From the NCBI GenBank assembly GCA_003024175.1, contig MDYQ01000039.1:99850-163849 (forward strand): a DNA stretch of 64,000 bases, read 5' to 3'. The notes beneath the pieces are model-generated. The model made no database searches. It had not been told where the DNA came from and saw only the letters and a list, made by a program, of their open reading frames with translations. The stretch is from Planoprotostelium fungivorum (lineage: Eukaryota; Evosea; Variosea; Cavosteliida; Cavosteliaceae). Shown here piece after piece: positions 10,602 through 23,174 of this stretch. Within the stretch, counting starts at the first letter, position 1. Every line of letters begins with the position of its first letter. The position numbers and the translations under genes were made by a program.

Positions 10602-13600
10602 TTATAATTTGCGAACCTCGTATGGATCGTGTGTAAGCTCCTCCACAGCCTTTCCTTGAGCTTGCGCTTGATCGTCCGTTCCCTTCAGCCTCTTGCCGAT
10701 GTTGAAGAAGGAAGGCCTCTTCCTTGGCTCTTCCTCGGTACATTCTGATACGAAAATCTTCACAGAGATATCCCAGTCTGCGTCCACACGAACAGAGGAC
10801 ACCCTCTCAGATTTCTCGTGACGATACACCTTCACACGGCGTCAGATGGTGATCGTGACAAGGACATCACCTGACTCTCAGGACTCTTTCCATCTGATGC
10901 AATGAACGAGAGCAAGAGACCGAAGCTCCACACGTCAGCGCTGGTGTATTGCACGCCGTATTTCACTACCTCAGGTGCCTAAAGACATTTCAGATCGACA
11001 GATGCATCTCTGTTACTCACCGTGTGGCCTGACGTCTCACTACAACGAGTTCCATCCGGTACACATCGACTGAAATTGGACACTTTCGCTGTGACAGTAC
11101 CCTCAATGATCTGCAACAAGATCTGGAAGGTGGTCAGAGAAGGCGAGTGGGTGAGGGTCACATGATGAGGGGTGAGAAGAGTGTGGACGATGCCTTGCTC
11201 TGACGCATAAACCATGGCTTTTACCACGTCTCTGATTCTGTCGAAGATTCAGATCTATAGGGTGATGCCTATTGGATCACATGATGAATGTAAGGGGAGA
11301 CACAGAGTGAGAGAGCGAATAAGAGAAGAGACTCTTCTCGTTCATCCATTCCATCATCAGCCACTTCTCTGTTCGTTCTTCTCAGCCTCCGCTTGATCAC
11401 AGTAAGCTCACCTGATAGATTCTGCCCCAAGTACATGACGATATTAGGATGATGCATCGACTGTTCCATCTCAACATCGTTTCATCTGCCGTCACGCTCA
11501 CCCTCAGTGTCGTCGCCTCTTGCACCAACTTTCTCACATTCTTCTCAAATTTCTTGACTGCCACGATGGTGATTCCTTGATGCATGGCCTTCCACACTTG
11601 TACGCCAATGTCATCGGATATTTTCTCCATCCATTCCACTTTCTCTTCCATCTCATTCTTCTCCACTTCAAACTGCGATCGTCTGTCGTTGTTTCGCGCG
11701 TGGAGAAAGGTTCACCTGACGGATGCTGACTTTACGGCGGTAGATGATGACGCCGATGATGATGACGATCATGATGACGGCAGCAACCACGCAACAGATG
11801 ATGATGATGATGAACGGGGGGAACGTGCTGCGGTCTGCGACTCTCTCGCTGGGTATCGGATTGGGCCTCGCACCGATGGAAAAATTCGTCAGATGATTCG
11901 TCTGACAGATGGCGGCATCATCCACGATGATGAGTTGACATCCATCGGTAGACCAGCCGTTCTGGGAATCATTCCAATACTGACAAACAGCATCTGATTT
12001 ATGTGAGTCATCTGGTGATGGATGCGACTCACGGTGGCCAGATGGAACAGCTTGGATGATGCCCATCGAGATGTTGATGTGCTGTCTGGTATCTGAGACA
12101 TCCATCTCGATACCACTTCCATCGTACACGTTGACTCCAACCAATCGACTGTATCTATCTCTTCCTTCAATCGTCTCAACGTAAAGTGCAGTTCACATCG
12201 TTTCGTTGGATAGAGACAGAAACGGGTTCACAGATGATGAGATCAATGCAACGGACACTGTGCGATGTTATTGTTTCGTTTTCATCTCCCAATCACCTTG
12301 CGATGAGAAAGCAGAGACTGGCAGACTGACAGAGACGTTCTCATGAACGATGGAGTTGTAGATGGATTCTCCGGTCAGATTGTATGTCATCACACTGATG
12401 GATACATTCTTCGAAGTGTATTCGAAAATAGGTGAAGTTCGCACGACCGCTGAAATCACGGCTGAAATCAGCTTGACCGTCTGCAATCAATCAGTCTCGT
12501 TACGATTCAGTTCCTCTTCGCACGGTGAGATTGGCGGAGTCGATCAGTCCAGCGTCCAGCACGTTCTGTACATCATTTAGATCATGGTCATCCATCTGAT
12601 GAGCTCATCGTCTCACTTTGGCATCCAGTACGGTTAGCTTTGTGTTGCCATTGAACAATTGGTCGATCTGTTGCTGATTGCACGGTGCATAAGAGACGAT
12701 GCACAGAGAAGAGGTGATCAACGAAGGATAACAATGTGACACATCGATCTGGCAATCTCGGATCTGATCTACAGACACTGTAAGTCCAGTGCTGGTGATG
12801 TTCTGCCAATCTATTCCAATCATCTGATATCTATCAATACCACTGAAGATCGGCGCAATTGAATCTCACACGAAGAGACGTGACGTTCGCTACTCTGATG
12901 GAGACGTTACCGTTCAGAATTGCGGCCGAGCAGTTGATGAGAGTGATATTGTTACCGAAACCAGTGTAATCTATATGGAAATCGTCGATCGTCCCCGATA
13001 TATAGATCGTAGCATTCTCTGAGATATTGGCGGCAGCATTCAACACTACATTGAGTTATTTCGGCACAATTACACCAGACGATTTTACCTCCAGTGGCAT
13101 TACTGTTAGGAAAGATAGTATAATGATCTGAACTCGTCAAATGGATTGAAGATGAAAGGGCTTACCATCATATGTAAGAGTGAAGGGAGTCACTCGATTC
13201 AAAGATGTGATATTGCCGTGATACGTCTCTCCTGGTCTCACCAAATTGCATCCGAAACATGTCTGGCCTGCATACAATCGTATGTACAGATTTGTTCCTT
13301 GAACTCGAACGACCTTCGTTCCTTCAATATTAAACACGCGATATTGAAAGCTACCTGACAATGTAGCCGAATATCATCGATATTGCAATTCATTGGCATG
13401 GACGAATCGAATCCTGAAGAACATGAATCGAGAAGCGAAAGATGCGTCAAATGATGGTCACGATGAACTCACCTGTTCCAGTTAAGATGACAGTGGAGTT
13501 GAAAGGAAGAGTTATAGGGATAGACAATGGAGAGACAACACTCAGCGGGGCAAATTCTGTGATCAGGAACGAATCGAGGAAGATCGAGTGATCACTGACA

Positions 13601-15629
13601 TCACTTCCCACTTGACACATGTATGGATCACTCCACACACCCACGCGATACCTATCTCTTCATCACCCTTCCGTAACCCGAAACTCTGTCACTCACAAAG
13701 TCTCGTTCGTGGATGGCCAATAGGCGACGGCTGATGTCCACGGGTTTCCTTGCGTCGTCTTGATGGATACGACGTCTCTGTTGCTGTCGTCGTTGACAGA
13801 GATCCTACCGGCAGTACCGTTCCATCTACCATCGTAGAAGAGAGGGGGACCACCGTCCGTGCGTGAAGCGTACATGAATTGAAATCGATAAGCTGTATAG
13901 GGTCGCAGTGTGACTCTCTGTTCGATGTAATGACAGGACACTGGCTGGTGGTGAGACGTAGAGAGAGATTGAATCACTCACTCCACTTGGATTGAATCAA
14001 GGCGAAATTTGATCTCTTCGTTGAATTGCTGGGCAAGAAGAAACCAGGATTGCGATACACCGAGATGATGGCTATATTTCCTCACGCACGGTGAGGAAAA
14101 TATCTTGAAGCAGTTAGGCTCACCCTCCCAACACGGGTAATTGAATGAAGGATAATAACCAGATGTGGATCCATCTTCAAAATCCGGGTTAAGGAGAGAT
14201 CCCGTAGCAGACACTGGAAGAATATCAGAAGAAGAATTGGACGAAAAATGAAAACACACCGAAACGAGTGTGCCGCAGTGCCGTATGATCGATGAATATG
14301 GTCTCGTCGGCAAGGTACAGTGATGATATGGAGATGTTTACGAACGTCAGCTGATTCAGAGTGAAGGGAAAAGAATGGTCGATCCATGGCGAAGATGAAT
14401 TGCTGTAGATGGACCAAGAGAGGGAAGAACCAAGAAAAGACAACGTGATATTTGCTCCTTGATCTCCGTATATCGATCTTCCGGCAGCTGAGGGGGTGAG
14501 TAAGCGAAGGAATGAATGCACGTACCTTGCAGTGTGAAATTATAATAACCAGCTGTAAGGAGTAGATGCGTGGTAATGGTCGATGTTCTCTGCAAGCTGA
14601 CGACCATCAGTTGAAATCAGAAGAGACGCCATATAATCGAATGAGAGACTCACAATATGAAGGCGGATCGGTTGGCAGTATCGGAAAATCCTCCACCAGT
14701 CGACACACCAGTGAGGTTGAGTAGTGGTGGAAGTCCGTACACCCAAGGCGGGAGGTGACGTGGATGGTACTGAAAGGTAATATTCCCGATCTGTAGGTTG
14801 TCGTACATTTCGGTGGGATTTAGACCGTTAAAATAGATGGAGGGCTTGCCGTACGTGTCGTAATCGACGACGCCATAAGTGCAACCTCTAGATTGACTAC
14901 CACTACCCGCATAATTGACTCCGACGTAGTAGAAGAACGTGTTGGTCACTTGGTACATCTGACCTACACGCCAGACCGAAGAGTTGGTGCAGCTGCGGCA
15001 GTCGGTGGTGGGACACGAATATCTGATGATGAGTCAGTCGGAACGAAGATAGGAGAAGGTACCTGGTGATGTATGCGTCTTGTTGGTCCTCTGAACATGA
15101 GTCATTTGAGAAGAAATGAGATCGCATCACCTGTCTGTTGGACGCTCATCCGAGCTACACCCACGAGGGGGTTGGTGTCGTCATATACCGAGCAGTATTG
15201 AGACAAAGTTGCTATGATCCGAAAGACATTCACGCATGCCTTCGACTCGCAGAAGATCTGTAGAACGCCATCATACTGCGTGGGCTGGGATTCGATGGTG
15301 ACTTCGATTCCGTCCGAACAACCTAGACCCCAGCGGGATTGATTGATGGAAGGTCCAGTGCAATCCGATGTGTTGAATGTCCATTCTGATCCGCATTAAA
15401 ACGTCTGACGTGCATGAGACCGCTCACTCGTGACGAAAGAAGAGTTGAAGGACCATACGAAGTATAAACCGTTGTCTGTCTCTGGATAACAGAGGCTGGG
15501 GTTGATGGGGTAGAAGCTCGCCGATAACATCCATCCGGTGCAACTCTGCCGCGTGATGACCTGAACGTACTGACTGAAGATCACAGAGATGAAGAGAAGG
15601 AGCACGACTATCCTGCGTGAGTGGTGCAT
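10602..15629 (-). CDS. Large transmembrane receptor-like protein with cytoplasmic pseudokinase
   Basis: Minus-strand gene with many short introns, about 1,300 residues. It begins with a signal peptide (MHHSRRIVVLLLFISVIFSQ). The ectodomain is Cys- and Asn-rich with many NxS/T sites and includes a carbohydrate-binding-like block (NPDFEDGSTSGYYP ... YRFQFMYASRTDGG) and beta-helix-like stretches (NNITLINCSAAILNGNVSI). The membrane span is FPPFIIIIICCVVAAVIMIV followed by YRRK, near 11730-11815. The cytoplasmic part is kinase-like: ITIVAVKKF keeps the ATP-site Lys and MHHPNIVMYLGQNL follows, but the catalytic loop reads HTLLTPHHVTL and the DFG position reads NFS, so it should be inactive. APEVVKYGVQYTSADVWSFG and RKRPSFFNIGKRL end the domain. 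AATAAA for this strand lies at 10565-10570. Function is unknown; adhesion or environmental sensing is a guess. Confidence 0.7.
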
Positions 15630-15909
15630 CTGGTTGCTCTTGTGAGTGAAACCGCGTTAAAATCTCACATGTGATGACATTCCTGTCACGACACTTGACT
15701 TCCCCGTCAACGACTTCTCGTTTCAATTTTGCGCTGACGAGCTCATTCACACAATATTGAGTCGTCCAGCACCTAAGACTCAAGCATCAAGGATGAATTC
15801 TCCCGTCTGCCGATCTATTGGAAGAGAAATTGAGATACCTCCCCACCATCAGACGAGGACTATAAGCTGCAGAGAGAAGGATCAGAATCAAATGGATCCA
15901 CGTCGGCTG

Positions 15910-17320
15910 TCACAAGGCGAACGATTTATGAGAACTCGGTCTCCTCTGGTAGATTTCGGTAACCAGCATGTGCGGCAGCGTCAGAGCGTTGAGTCCGATG
16001 AACATGACTCTGGCCATTGCCCCTTCGTCTACGTTCTCGTCCACGGTCAACTGTTGTCTCGTCATCATCGTGATCATCGCGATCACCATCGTTCATCTTA
16101 CCTGCGTACAATACGGTTGTAGAGAATAGAGGAGATAACCCAACGCCACAGTTGCCACGGTAACCGGTACTGACCTCTTGACAACTCTCTTTGAATGCTC
16201 CAAGATGTTCCTCTTCTGGAACGTCTCTTCTTCAAACAATGTGGCGAGCAACAGAATGTGCCTGATTGAATGCCAGAGGCAAAAGTAGATGCCGAACGAC
16301 AGGTGAGAAGTTCGACTGCGACAGAAGAGGAGAGGTAAGACGATGAGCTCCGCCGTCTTGCTGACGAACAGCTGCTTCGCATCGTTCTGGCCTCTCAATG
16401 TGCTCTTGATGTCTCCGACGATGGAGAGGAGAGAGAAGAAGAGGAAAGCGAAGATGAGGCCGGAGCTGATGGGTCTGCATGTTGCGTCAGTCTTATGATG
16501 GAGATCGCAAAGATAATGATGTTCATACCCTCGGATGAGTTGCAGAGTGACGTGGTCTGGAGGCAACTCGAGTAATACGGAGATGGATTGCATCATTCGG
16601 TGAGGTTGGAAATATAGAGGACAGGCGATGGGAAGTAATCCGTGTGACATCACGTCGCTGATGAAGAAGATTGGGTCATTCGGTGATTGGATGCTGCTCG
16701 GCATGTCACCCACACCAAAGTGAACTGTGACGATTAGCGATGGAAGACATGCATATGCCCAACTGATGGAGATGATGACAAAGAACAGGAGGGAGAAGGC
16801 TCGGTCGATGTGCCACGAGAGAAAGACGACAGACATCAGGAACAGATATAGAGGTACGAAAGCGCACCACCAATAGCTGTGGGTGGATGAGTCTGGTGAC
16901 GATGATGGATCATTCACTTTTTGAATCGGGGCTCAAAGATGGCCTTTCCAAGGAACCAGTCGAGAGCGCCGTGAGGCAGACCGAAGATGATGACAAAGAG
17001 GGCTAACAGGTACAAGTCCACAGATGAAGCCGTTGAAGATATCAGTGGAACGATTAGGCTGATGGTAAGCGTGAAGAAGATCATGAAGAAAGAGTGTTGG
17101 TAGTAACATCGATTGAACCATTCGGATGAAGCCGGCGTCTGATTTGAGCATTGAATATTCATTCCAAACATTACATTACACTCACTTGAGCGACACTGAA
17201 CGAAGGAAAATCCGCTGGCGTGGAGTGAAAAGGCGAGATCTTCTTCCCAATCATCTCGTTTCGATTGATGACATCTTCCAGTACTGATCCGCTCGGCCAG
17301 TACTGAGGTGAAATTGTCAT
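15910..17320 (-). CDS. Brp/Blh-family beta-carotene 15,15'-dioxygenase-like membrane protein
   Basis: A polytopic protein of about 400 residues. I start it at ATG 17320 (MTISPQYWPSGS); the frame opens further upstream but without an ATG. Exon joins: ...SFSVAQ to TPASSEWF; ...EPRFKN to YWWCAFVPL; LQLIRG to PISSGLIF; LQPYCTQ to LTVDENVDEG; the stop is at 15910-15912. The His motifs of the family are all present: FGLPHGALDWFLG, VHFGVGD, MSHGLLPIACP, FCLWHSIRHILL, and near the end LNALTLPHML. These residues bind the catalytic iron in Blh enzymes, which cleave beta-carotene to retinal. No opsin or carotenoid gene is in the window. Blh proteins are best known from bacteria and archaea, so a eukaryotic, multi-intron copy is notable. 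It is divergently arranged with the gene at 17710. Confidence 0.8.
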
Positions 17321-17709
17321 GATGAATAAAGAGCGTATATCGTAGTTTCGTAGTGTCGGGTTGGTGATGAACGAGCGGAATTCGTGATGATGCGCCCGAC
17401 TTTGTATGTTCCGAAACTTCGTTAGATTTTCTCATTGACAGACAGATGATGATAATAGCCGTTGCCAACGTATGTATTGACTCGATATCATCTATAGAAG
17501 GTTAGCTCTGTTCACATCACCTCTCCCCGGTGGTCTTGGACTTTTGAATTATGAGTTTCATTGTAGATCGATGAATCAAGAAGGCCGAAATTTTGAGAAT
17601 GCTCTTGTTGCGATCAGGTCGATCTATCGTACAATCAAAGTCACTCGTTCTTCCTGTCTTCCGACCAGTTGAAATCACTTCATTTCAGAAGCGCTTAACA
17701 TCAAACAGC
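17321..17709. promoter_or_regulatory. Divergent intergenic region
   Basis: 389 bp separates two divergent starts, so it should hold both promoters. No protein or RNA was seen. One ATTGTAGAT half-motif lies near 17562. Confidence 0.35.
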
Positions 17710-20333
17710 ATGCCAGGAAGGGGTACGATTATCATTCGATAACGATGTAATCGATATAGGTGAGTATTACAAACAAAAGTATGGAGGTGGAAGAGGTGGC
17801 AGAGGTGGAGGAAGAGGTGGTCGAGGTGGTCTTGATAATCATCACCAAGAATCGTTCCAAGAGAGCTACGTCAGCCAACCATCACAATCAGGTGTGTTCT
17901 TTCAGATATCTTTTCACTCTGATGTATGACAGACACCAAACCGAACACATCATCCAATGCAGCAACTCAAGACTCACTCGTTCGACTTTTGAGGAGAATA
18001 GACGGGCAGAGTTACAACGCTTACAAAGATCTCTACAGAGGTGACATCCTACCACCTGTGTAGACAGTGTACATCTCATCGCTGACATCAACTCCAGAAC
18101 AGAGTTGGAGGTTTCCACAGTTCTCCCTGCACGTCACCCGCGTCCAGTCCGATGCCTTCGCTCCCCCCTCTTGCTTCAGAGTTTACGTCCCCGCCGCCGA
18201 CGCAAAATTTCCACGAGATTTCAGCACCTCACAGATCAGACGCGTCGCCCTCGCCGACTACCTCCACAGAAATTTTCACGCCAACTGCAGGAGCAACCGC
18301 TACGACTACAAAGAAGCATCGGGTGCAGACTCATCGTCTTGAACTTTCCCCCTCACTCATCACAGGTGGATGGAGTGGATCGAAAGGTGGTGATATCAGC
18401 GTCGTGCAGCCTTGTCAGCACGTGATGGAACGCACGGCCGTCGTGGTGCATCCTAACGGTGACGTGGAAGCGAGATTCACGGTGGGGCTTCCAGCGAGGG
18501 GCAGGACGATCATGGGGGAGATGGCGAGTCAAGTTCTGACGGAGAACGTGAGTCACATGGTGAGGGAGACGTTGTTGTACGGAGCTTATTCGAACGAATC
18601 GAAAGGTGAGATCGGTCGATGGTGATCGCGATCGCGAGATGATGATGATGCGAGATGATGATGATGATGCAGATGAGATGAAGCAACATATTCTGAGTGT
18701 GGAGGATCAAGACAGTTTGAGGGCGAAATTGAAGGAAAAAGGATTAGTCGCCTTCGTCTGCAACGGCGCCACTCTGCCCAGAATGACGGGAGACAGTGAC
18801 AAGCCACTGGTGGAGGCAGGAGATGACAAAGTGGTCACCTTTCAGAGCCCGAAAGACATGGAGGTCTCTTTTGATCTGCCCAATCGGTGAAAACTCACGG
18901 AGAAGTGTCAGAAACGTCTGACGAAATGTCACAGAAAAGTCGTTGGCATGGGGATTCCTGCGGGTATCACCATCCTCGTGGGTGGTGGTTTCCACGGTAA
19001 GAGTACTCTACTCAACGCCCTGCAGATTGGTATCTACAATCACATCCCCGTGAGTCGTCTCATGACATCAGCGTTTTCGTATCATCATGAGAGAATTATC
19101 ACTTCATATCATCGATCATGACATAGTGATCGTTCGATCATCATCCAACATCATCACATCATCACACATCATCACACATCATCATACATCATCACATCAT
19201 CATCATCATCATCATCATTTCATCCATACTAATACAGTACACAGGGTGACGGCAGAGAATTCGTCGTGACCGAAAACTCAGCCGTCAAGATCCGATCAGA
19301 AGACGGAAGGTCCGTCCAATCGGTGGACATCTCTCCGTTCATCTCTAACCTTCCCTACGGTAAAGACACAAAGTCATTCTCCACCACTAACGCTTCGGGC
19401 TCCACTTCACAGGGTGACGAATGATGACGTCACGATCCGTCATCTGATGGACTCAGCGGCGAACGTGATGGAGTATTTAGAGATGGGATGCACGACCCTG
19501 TTGATTGACGAAGACACGTCGGCGACGAACTTCATGATGAGAGATGAGAGGATGCAGATGTTGGTGTCTGACGAGTGTGAACCCATCACTCCATTCTCTT
19601 ATCGGGTGAGATTTTCCTCGGATGTCGTTTGTCATTTTATTGTATTTTATTCTCGCTCACGCGGCAACAGGTGAGAGAGCTGAGAGAAGCGGGTGTCTCA
19701 TGCATCATCGTAATCGGAGGCTCAGGTCAATACTTTGGTATAGCCGACCACGTCTGTAAGTCTTCCCCGTTCCTTCTTATTCCTTCTATCTCGCTCACCA
19801 TCATCGCAGTGATGGCCAACAGCTACCGGTACACCGTCGTCACAGACAAGGCGAAAGACATTGCAAAGATGTTCGAAGAGAGAGAGAAATTAGAACCGAC
19901 GAAAAAGAAGTCAAAGAAGACAAACCTTCATTGGACCGACAGAAAGTCTAAAGTTCGTGTATCTGATGAAAGATGGGTCGCCGATCGACATGGGTACCTG
20001 AGAAGTAAAGACTCGCCCGAGTTGGACCTGTCCCTCGTAGAGCAGCTGGTGGATATCGGACAGACTAAGTTCATCGGCAACCTCTTTGAGAATAAGGTGA
20101 TGATGTGAGAATCTCGGATGACGCGATCGAACATGTCACAGTTGATGGGCAAGTTGAATGAGACGACGAAAAACATGAAGGACATGGGAGAAGAGATGGA
20201 CAAACAGATGGACGAGAAAGGAATCGACGTCTTCAACCATCAACAAGTGGGGACGCTCGTCCGACCCAGAAGATACGAGATACTCGCCGCCATCAACCGA
20301 GATCGTTCGACACCCTTCACACAGACGAAATAA
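17710..20333 (+). CDS. Predicted ATPase of the ABC class (PF09818 type) with N-terminal RGG box
   Basis: Starts MPGRGEYYKQKYGGGRGGRG, an Arg/Gly-rich RNA-binding-like leader, then the family body: LLRRIDGQSYNAYKDLYR, WRFPQFSLHVTRVQSDAFAP, RRVALADYLHRNF, GDISVVQPCQHVMERTAV, VEARFTVGLPARGRTIMG. The P-loop is ILVGGGFHGKSTLLNAL, followed by GREFVVTENSAVKIRSEDGR, then the Walker B-like MGCTTLLIDEDTSATNFM, then VSCIIVIGGSGQYFGIADHV. The C-terminus (HWTDRKSKVRVSDERW ... LVDIGQTKFIGNL) also fits. About ten introns are needed. The family binds ATP and its cellular role is not well established, although the RGG box hints at nucleic acid. One intron (19606-19670) belongs to the TTTATTTTATT-type group seen in other genes. 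Confidence in family is high, in function low. Confidence 0.85.
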
Positions 20334-20663
20334 AGACTCCCAACAGCATCGCATGCGATCATGCAAAAGTCAACGGTGCACGTGTCAGCACTCAACGGGG
20401 CTAAGGTCTATCTCCGGGAAAGACAGCGGGCTCCCGGATTTATTGTACCGGAGTTGTAATCGATTACAACTACTGAGTGTCTATCGATCCAAGGAAAGAA
20501 CTTCCTTCCCCGCACGGAGAAAAAACAGAAGCGAGAGACGCAGCTGAAGGACACGAACGGCCACAGAGGTCCCTCATCTTCACCAGAGACTCTTCGTCCG
20601 CAGACTGAGACAGGGGGGAACCTAAATTTTCCTTTTTTCCCGACACAAGATAGACGGTTGGCG
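20334..20663. promoter_or_regulatory. Intergenic region upstream of the ankyrin gene
   Basis: 330 bp with no supported coding exon. It holds a perfect 20-bp palindrome at 20452-20471. Confidence 0.35.
20452..20471. repeat. Perfect 20-bp palindrome AGTTGTAATCGATTACAACT
   Basis: Both halves are exact reverse complements around ATCGAT. It lies about 190 bp before the ankyrin-gene start and could be a dimeric factor site or a hairpin. Confidence 0.7.
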
Positions 20664-23099
20664 ATGATGAACCCGAATGCTATGAGGCCGGGTGAAAACG
20701 GGAGGAACAGAGGATCAGTCGAGGCTTTCCCATCAGAAGAGGTCCGCATGCAGATGCTGGCGGCACCTCTCAACACCGGGCTCAATCACCAGCAATTGGT
20801 CAACTCCATGCAGATCCCTCAGAACGGGATACAACAGCAACAACAGCAGCAGCAACAGCAGCAGACACAGGGAGAACTCTCGATGTGGAACAACTTTATG
20901 TCTGATGTGATCTTTCCCAGCTCTCTCACAGACCCGAGGTGAGAGAGACACGAACATCATGCAGTGATTCATAAATGGCCACTGACACAACTGTAGATTC
21001 AATCTCGAATGTCCAGAAGATGAAGTTTGGATTCCGTCTGATCAGACGATACATTGGGGAAGGCGTCCACACTATGTCTATCCACAGATGAAGATGAATC
21101 GAAGAGAAGATCTCAGTTCCATCCCAAGAGGCAGTCGCCTGGTGGCCAAGCTGTGTTTCTGTGATTGGACGTGGGATGAAGACAGAGGCATGACTGTAGA
21201 AGACACAACGAGGAAATCACAACGACCAGGTGAACATAATCACGTCCACAATGCAACACATGACTGAATACGCGAGCAGATCCCAGTTGTACGTCTTGTT
21301 TCGAAGAAGACAAGACGATGGTTCCATTCGAGAGAGGTGTCGCCACCTTCAGACATCTCCGCATATCGAAGAACATCAAACTGAAGAAGACCGAGATGTT
21401 CACCGTCAATGTTTTGGGATTCGAGATCGGTGATTCTTTGCAACATGGATCACGATACGTATCATCCGCACATCACCATCTCGATCGACATCTGAACGAG
21501 ATCAGGTTACCACAATCTATTCAACAAGATCCCATTCAAATCTTTAGACATCTACCTCTCGAAGCCAGTCAAAATTCACATCGTCGCGCACAAGGGCAGC
21601 GTCAAGCTCATGCAAAAACATGGCATCTTGCCCATGACGCTATCACCCACATCATCATCTCGAGATGGAGAGATCTTGTCTTCTCCCATCTCATCTGAAC
21701 CTGAACCTGACACACCACCCTCTCCAGGCCAACTCAACGTGTCCGCTCAGAAGGTGAGATGAGAAAAAAAAGAGTCGGGCGACGGGAATCGAAGCGTGGT
21801 CACGGGCTGACGATCGGCAGAGATATCTCTCTTCGCCCGCCCCAGAAGAAAATTTCGGACAACAGAACAAGAGAGTGAAGAATCAGAGCGAGAGCCAGAT
21901 GAGAGACGAGATCTTGGAAGAGATGACTCTCATGCAAGGTCAGCTGGACGTTCTGAAGCGTAAAGTCGAAAACCTGCTCACGTACCAATCCGTCCCCAGG
22001 GTGAGCCCTTCATTCCACGAGTCATTTAAAATGATAAAAATTGACATTTCTTCTCCAGGTCCCCCCCCGTACGATTCGAATCACTTGCACCATTGACAGA
22101 GTCAAACCCTCTTCTTTCATCTTCAACGCCTTCCGCACGAAGAATCTAGAAGTCGGTGTCAATCTCATCCGAACCTTCAACTTCAACGTGAACGACAGAA
22201 ATTCGAACGGCTACACGATACTGCACGTCGCGGCGAAGCACGCTTTTCCGGAGGGAGTGCAGTGGTGCATCGCCAACGGTGTGTCGATCAATGCGTACAC
22301 GAATTTGAGGTGTACGGCACTGCATCTGGCCTACCTGAGAAACGAGAAATCTGTCAGGAAGATGTTGAAAGAGGCCAAGGCCGATACGGAGGTGAGATTT
22401 CGGTGGAATTTCAGTGAAATTTCGCGGCAATTTGCACGGGCGTGACGGTAAAAAAAGGTGGTGAACGTGTGGGGATTGAAACCGAGAGATTATCGCAACA
22501 ATCGAAGGGCTATTTTGAGGCCCATCCCGGAAGCTGCACACAGCGTCGAAGTCGAATTGGAAGGCTACGACATCACCATGGAGATCAGAATTTGGTTTGC
22601 CGCGCGAATCAATTGGTTGGAGGTGAGAAGCGTTGTAGATGGAGTCCTGAGGCAATTCAGGTCTTGAAGATATACATCGAACAGTTGTCGTGTGACGTGG
22701 ATGTGAAAAATCCGAACGGGCAGACGCCGCTCATGTGTGCCTGCGAACACAGACAAGAAGAGGTGATCATCACATCATCCATCACATCCATCATCATCGG
22801 AGTACATCCACATGCTGACGTCCACACTTCAGGTCGTGAGGTACCTCCTCAGTATGGGTGCAGACGTCAACGCGAGAGACATACACGATTCCACACCTCT
22901 CCACTACGCATACATGAGCTTCGATCAGAACCGAGCCATCCTCTCCATGTTACAGACCGCAGGTGAAGTACTGTACTCTCCTCTCTCTCAGCGTTCAACA
23001 GGTGCGGACCCTACCGTGAAGAACATTTTCAATCGAACACCGCAATGGTACAGAAATAAGACGTTAGACAACCACTGGAATCCAATCTGGAACATCTAA
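20664..23099 (+). CDS. PolyQ / coiled-coil / ankyrin-repeat protein (unrecognised)
   Basis: Starts at ATG 20664 (MMNPNAMRPGENGRN). A glutamine tract follows at 20833-20865. The next part (FNLECPEDEVWIPSD, GSRLVAKLCFCDWTWDED, FPFERGVATFRHLRISKN, MFTVNVLGFEI, KPVKIHIVAHKGSVKLM) is beta-rich and could be an Ig-like, Rel/p53-like fold, but I cannot place it. A Ser/Pro linker, a coiled coil (EILEEMTLMQGQLDVLKRKV) and ankyrin repeats close the protein: NSNGYTILHVAAKHAFPEGV, TALHLAYLRNEKSV, NGQTPLMCACEHRQEE, VVRYLLSMGADVNARD, TPLHYAYMSF. Introns at 22392-22457 and 22622-22660 belong to the two recurrent intron groups. The layout resembles transcription cofactors, which is inference. Its 3' end converges on the phosphatase gene with 75 bp between. 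Confidence 0.65.
20833..20865 (+). repeat. CAG/CAA tract coding polyglutamine
   Basis: Mixed CAA and CAG codons giving about 11 consecutive Gln; codon mixing suggests a stable, selected tract rather than a pure expansion. Confidence 0.85.
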
Positions 23100-23174
23100 A
23101 GAAGAGGAGGAGAGAGAAAACGTGACGCGTGAGACGTGAAATGAAGAGTGTAGCACAGTTGATGTCTCTCGTCT

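Noticed and set aside
17321-17468. N-terminal extension of the Blh-like protein
   Set aside because: Frame lacks an ATG and does not connect in phase with the membrane exons.
19120-19230. CATCAT-rich stretch as a regulatory element
   Set aside because: Simple microsatellite in an intron of the ABC-class ATPase; many introns here have the same composition.
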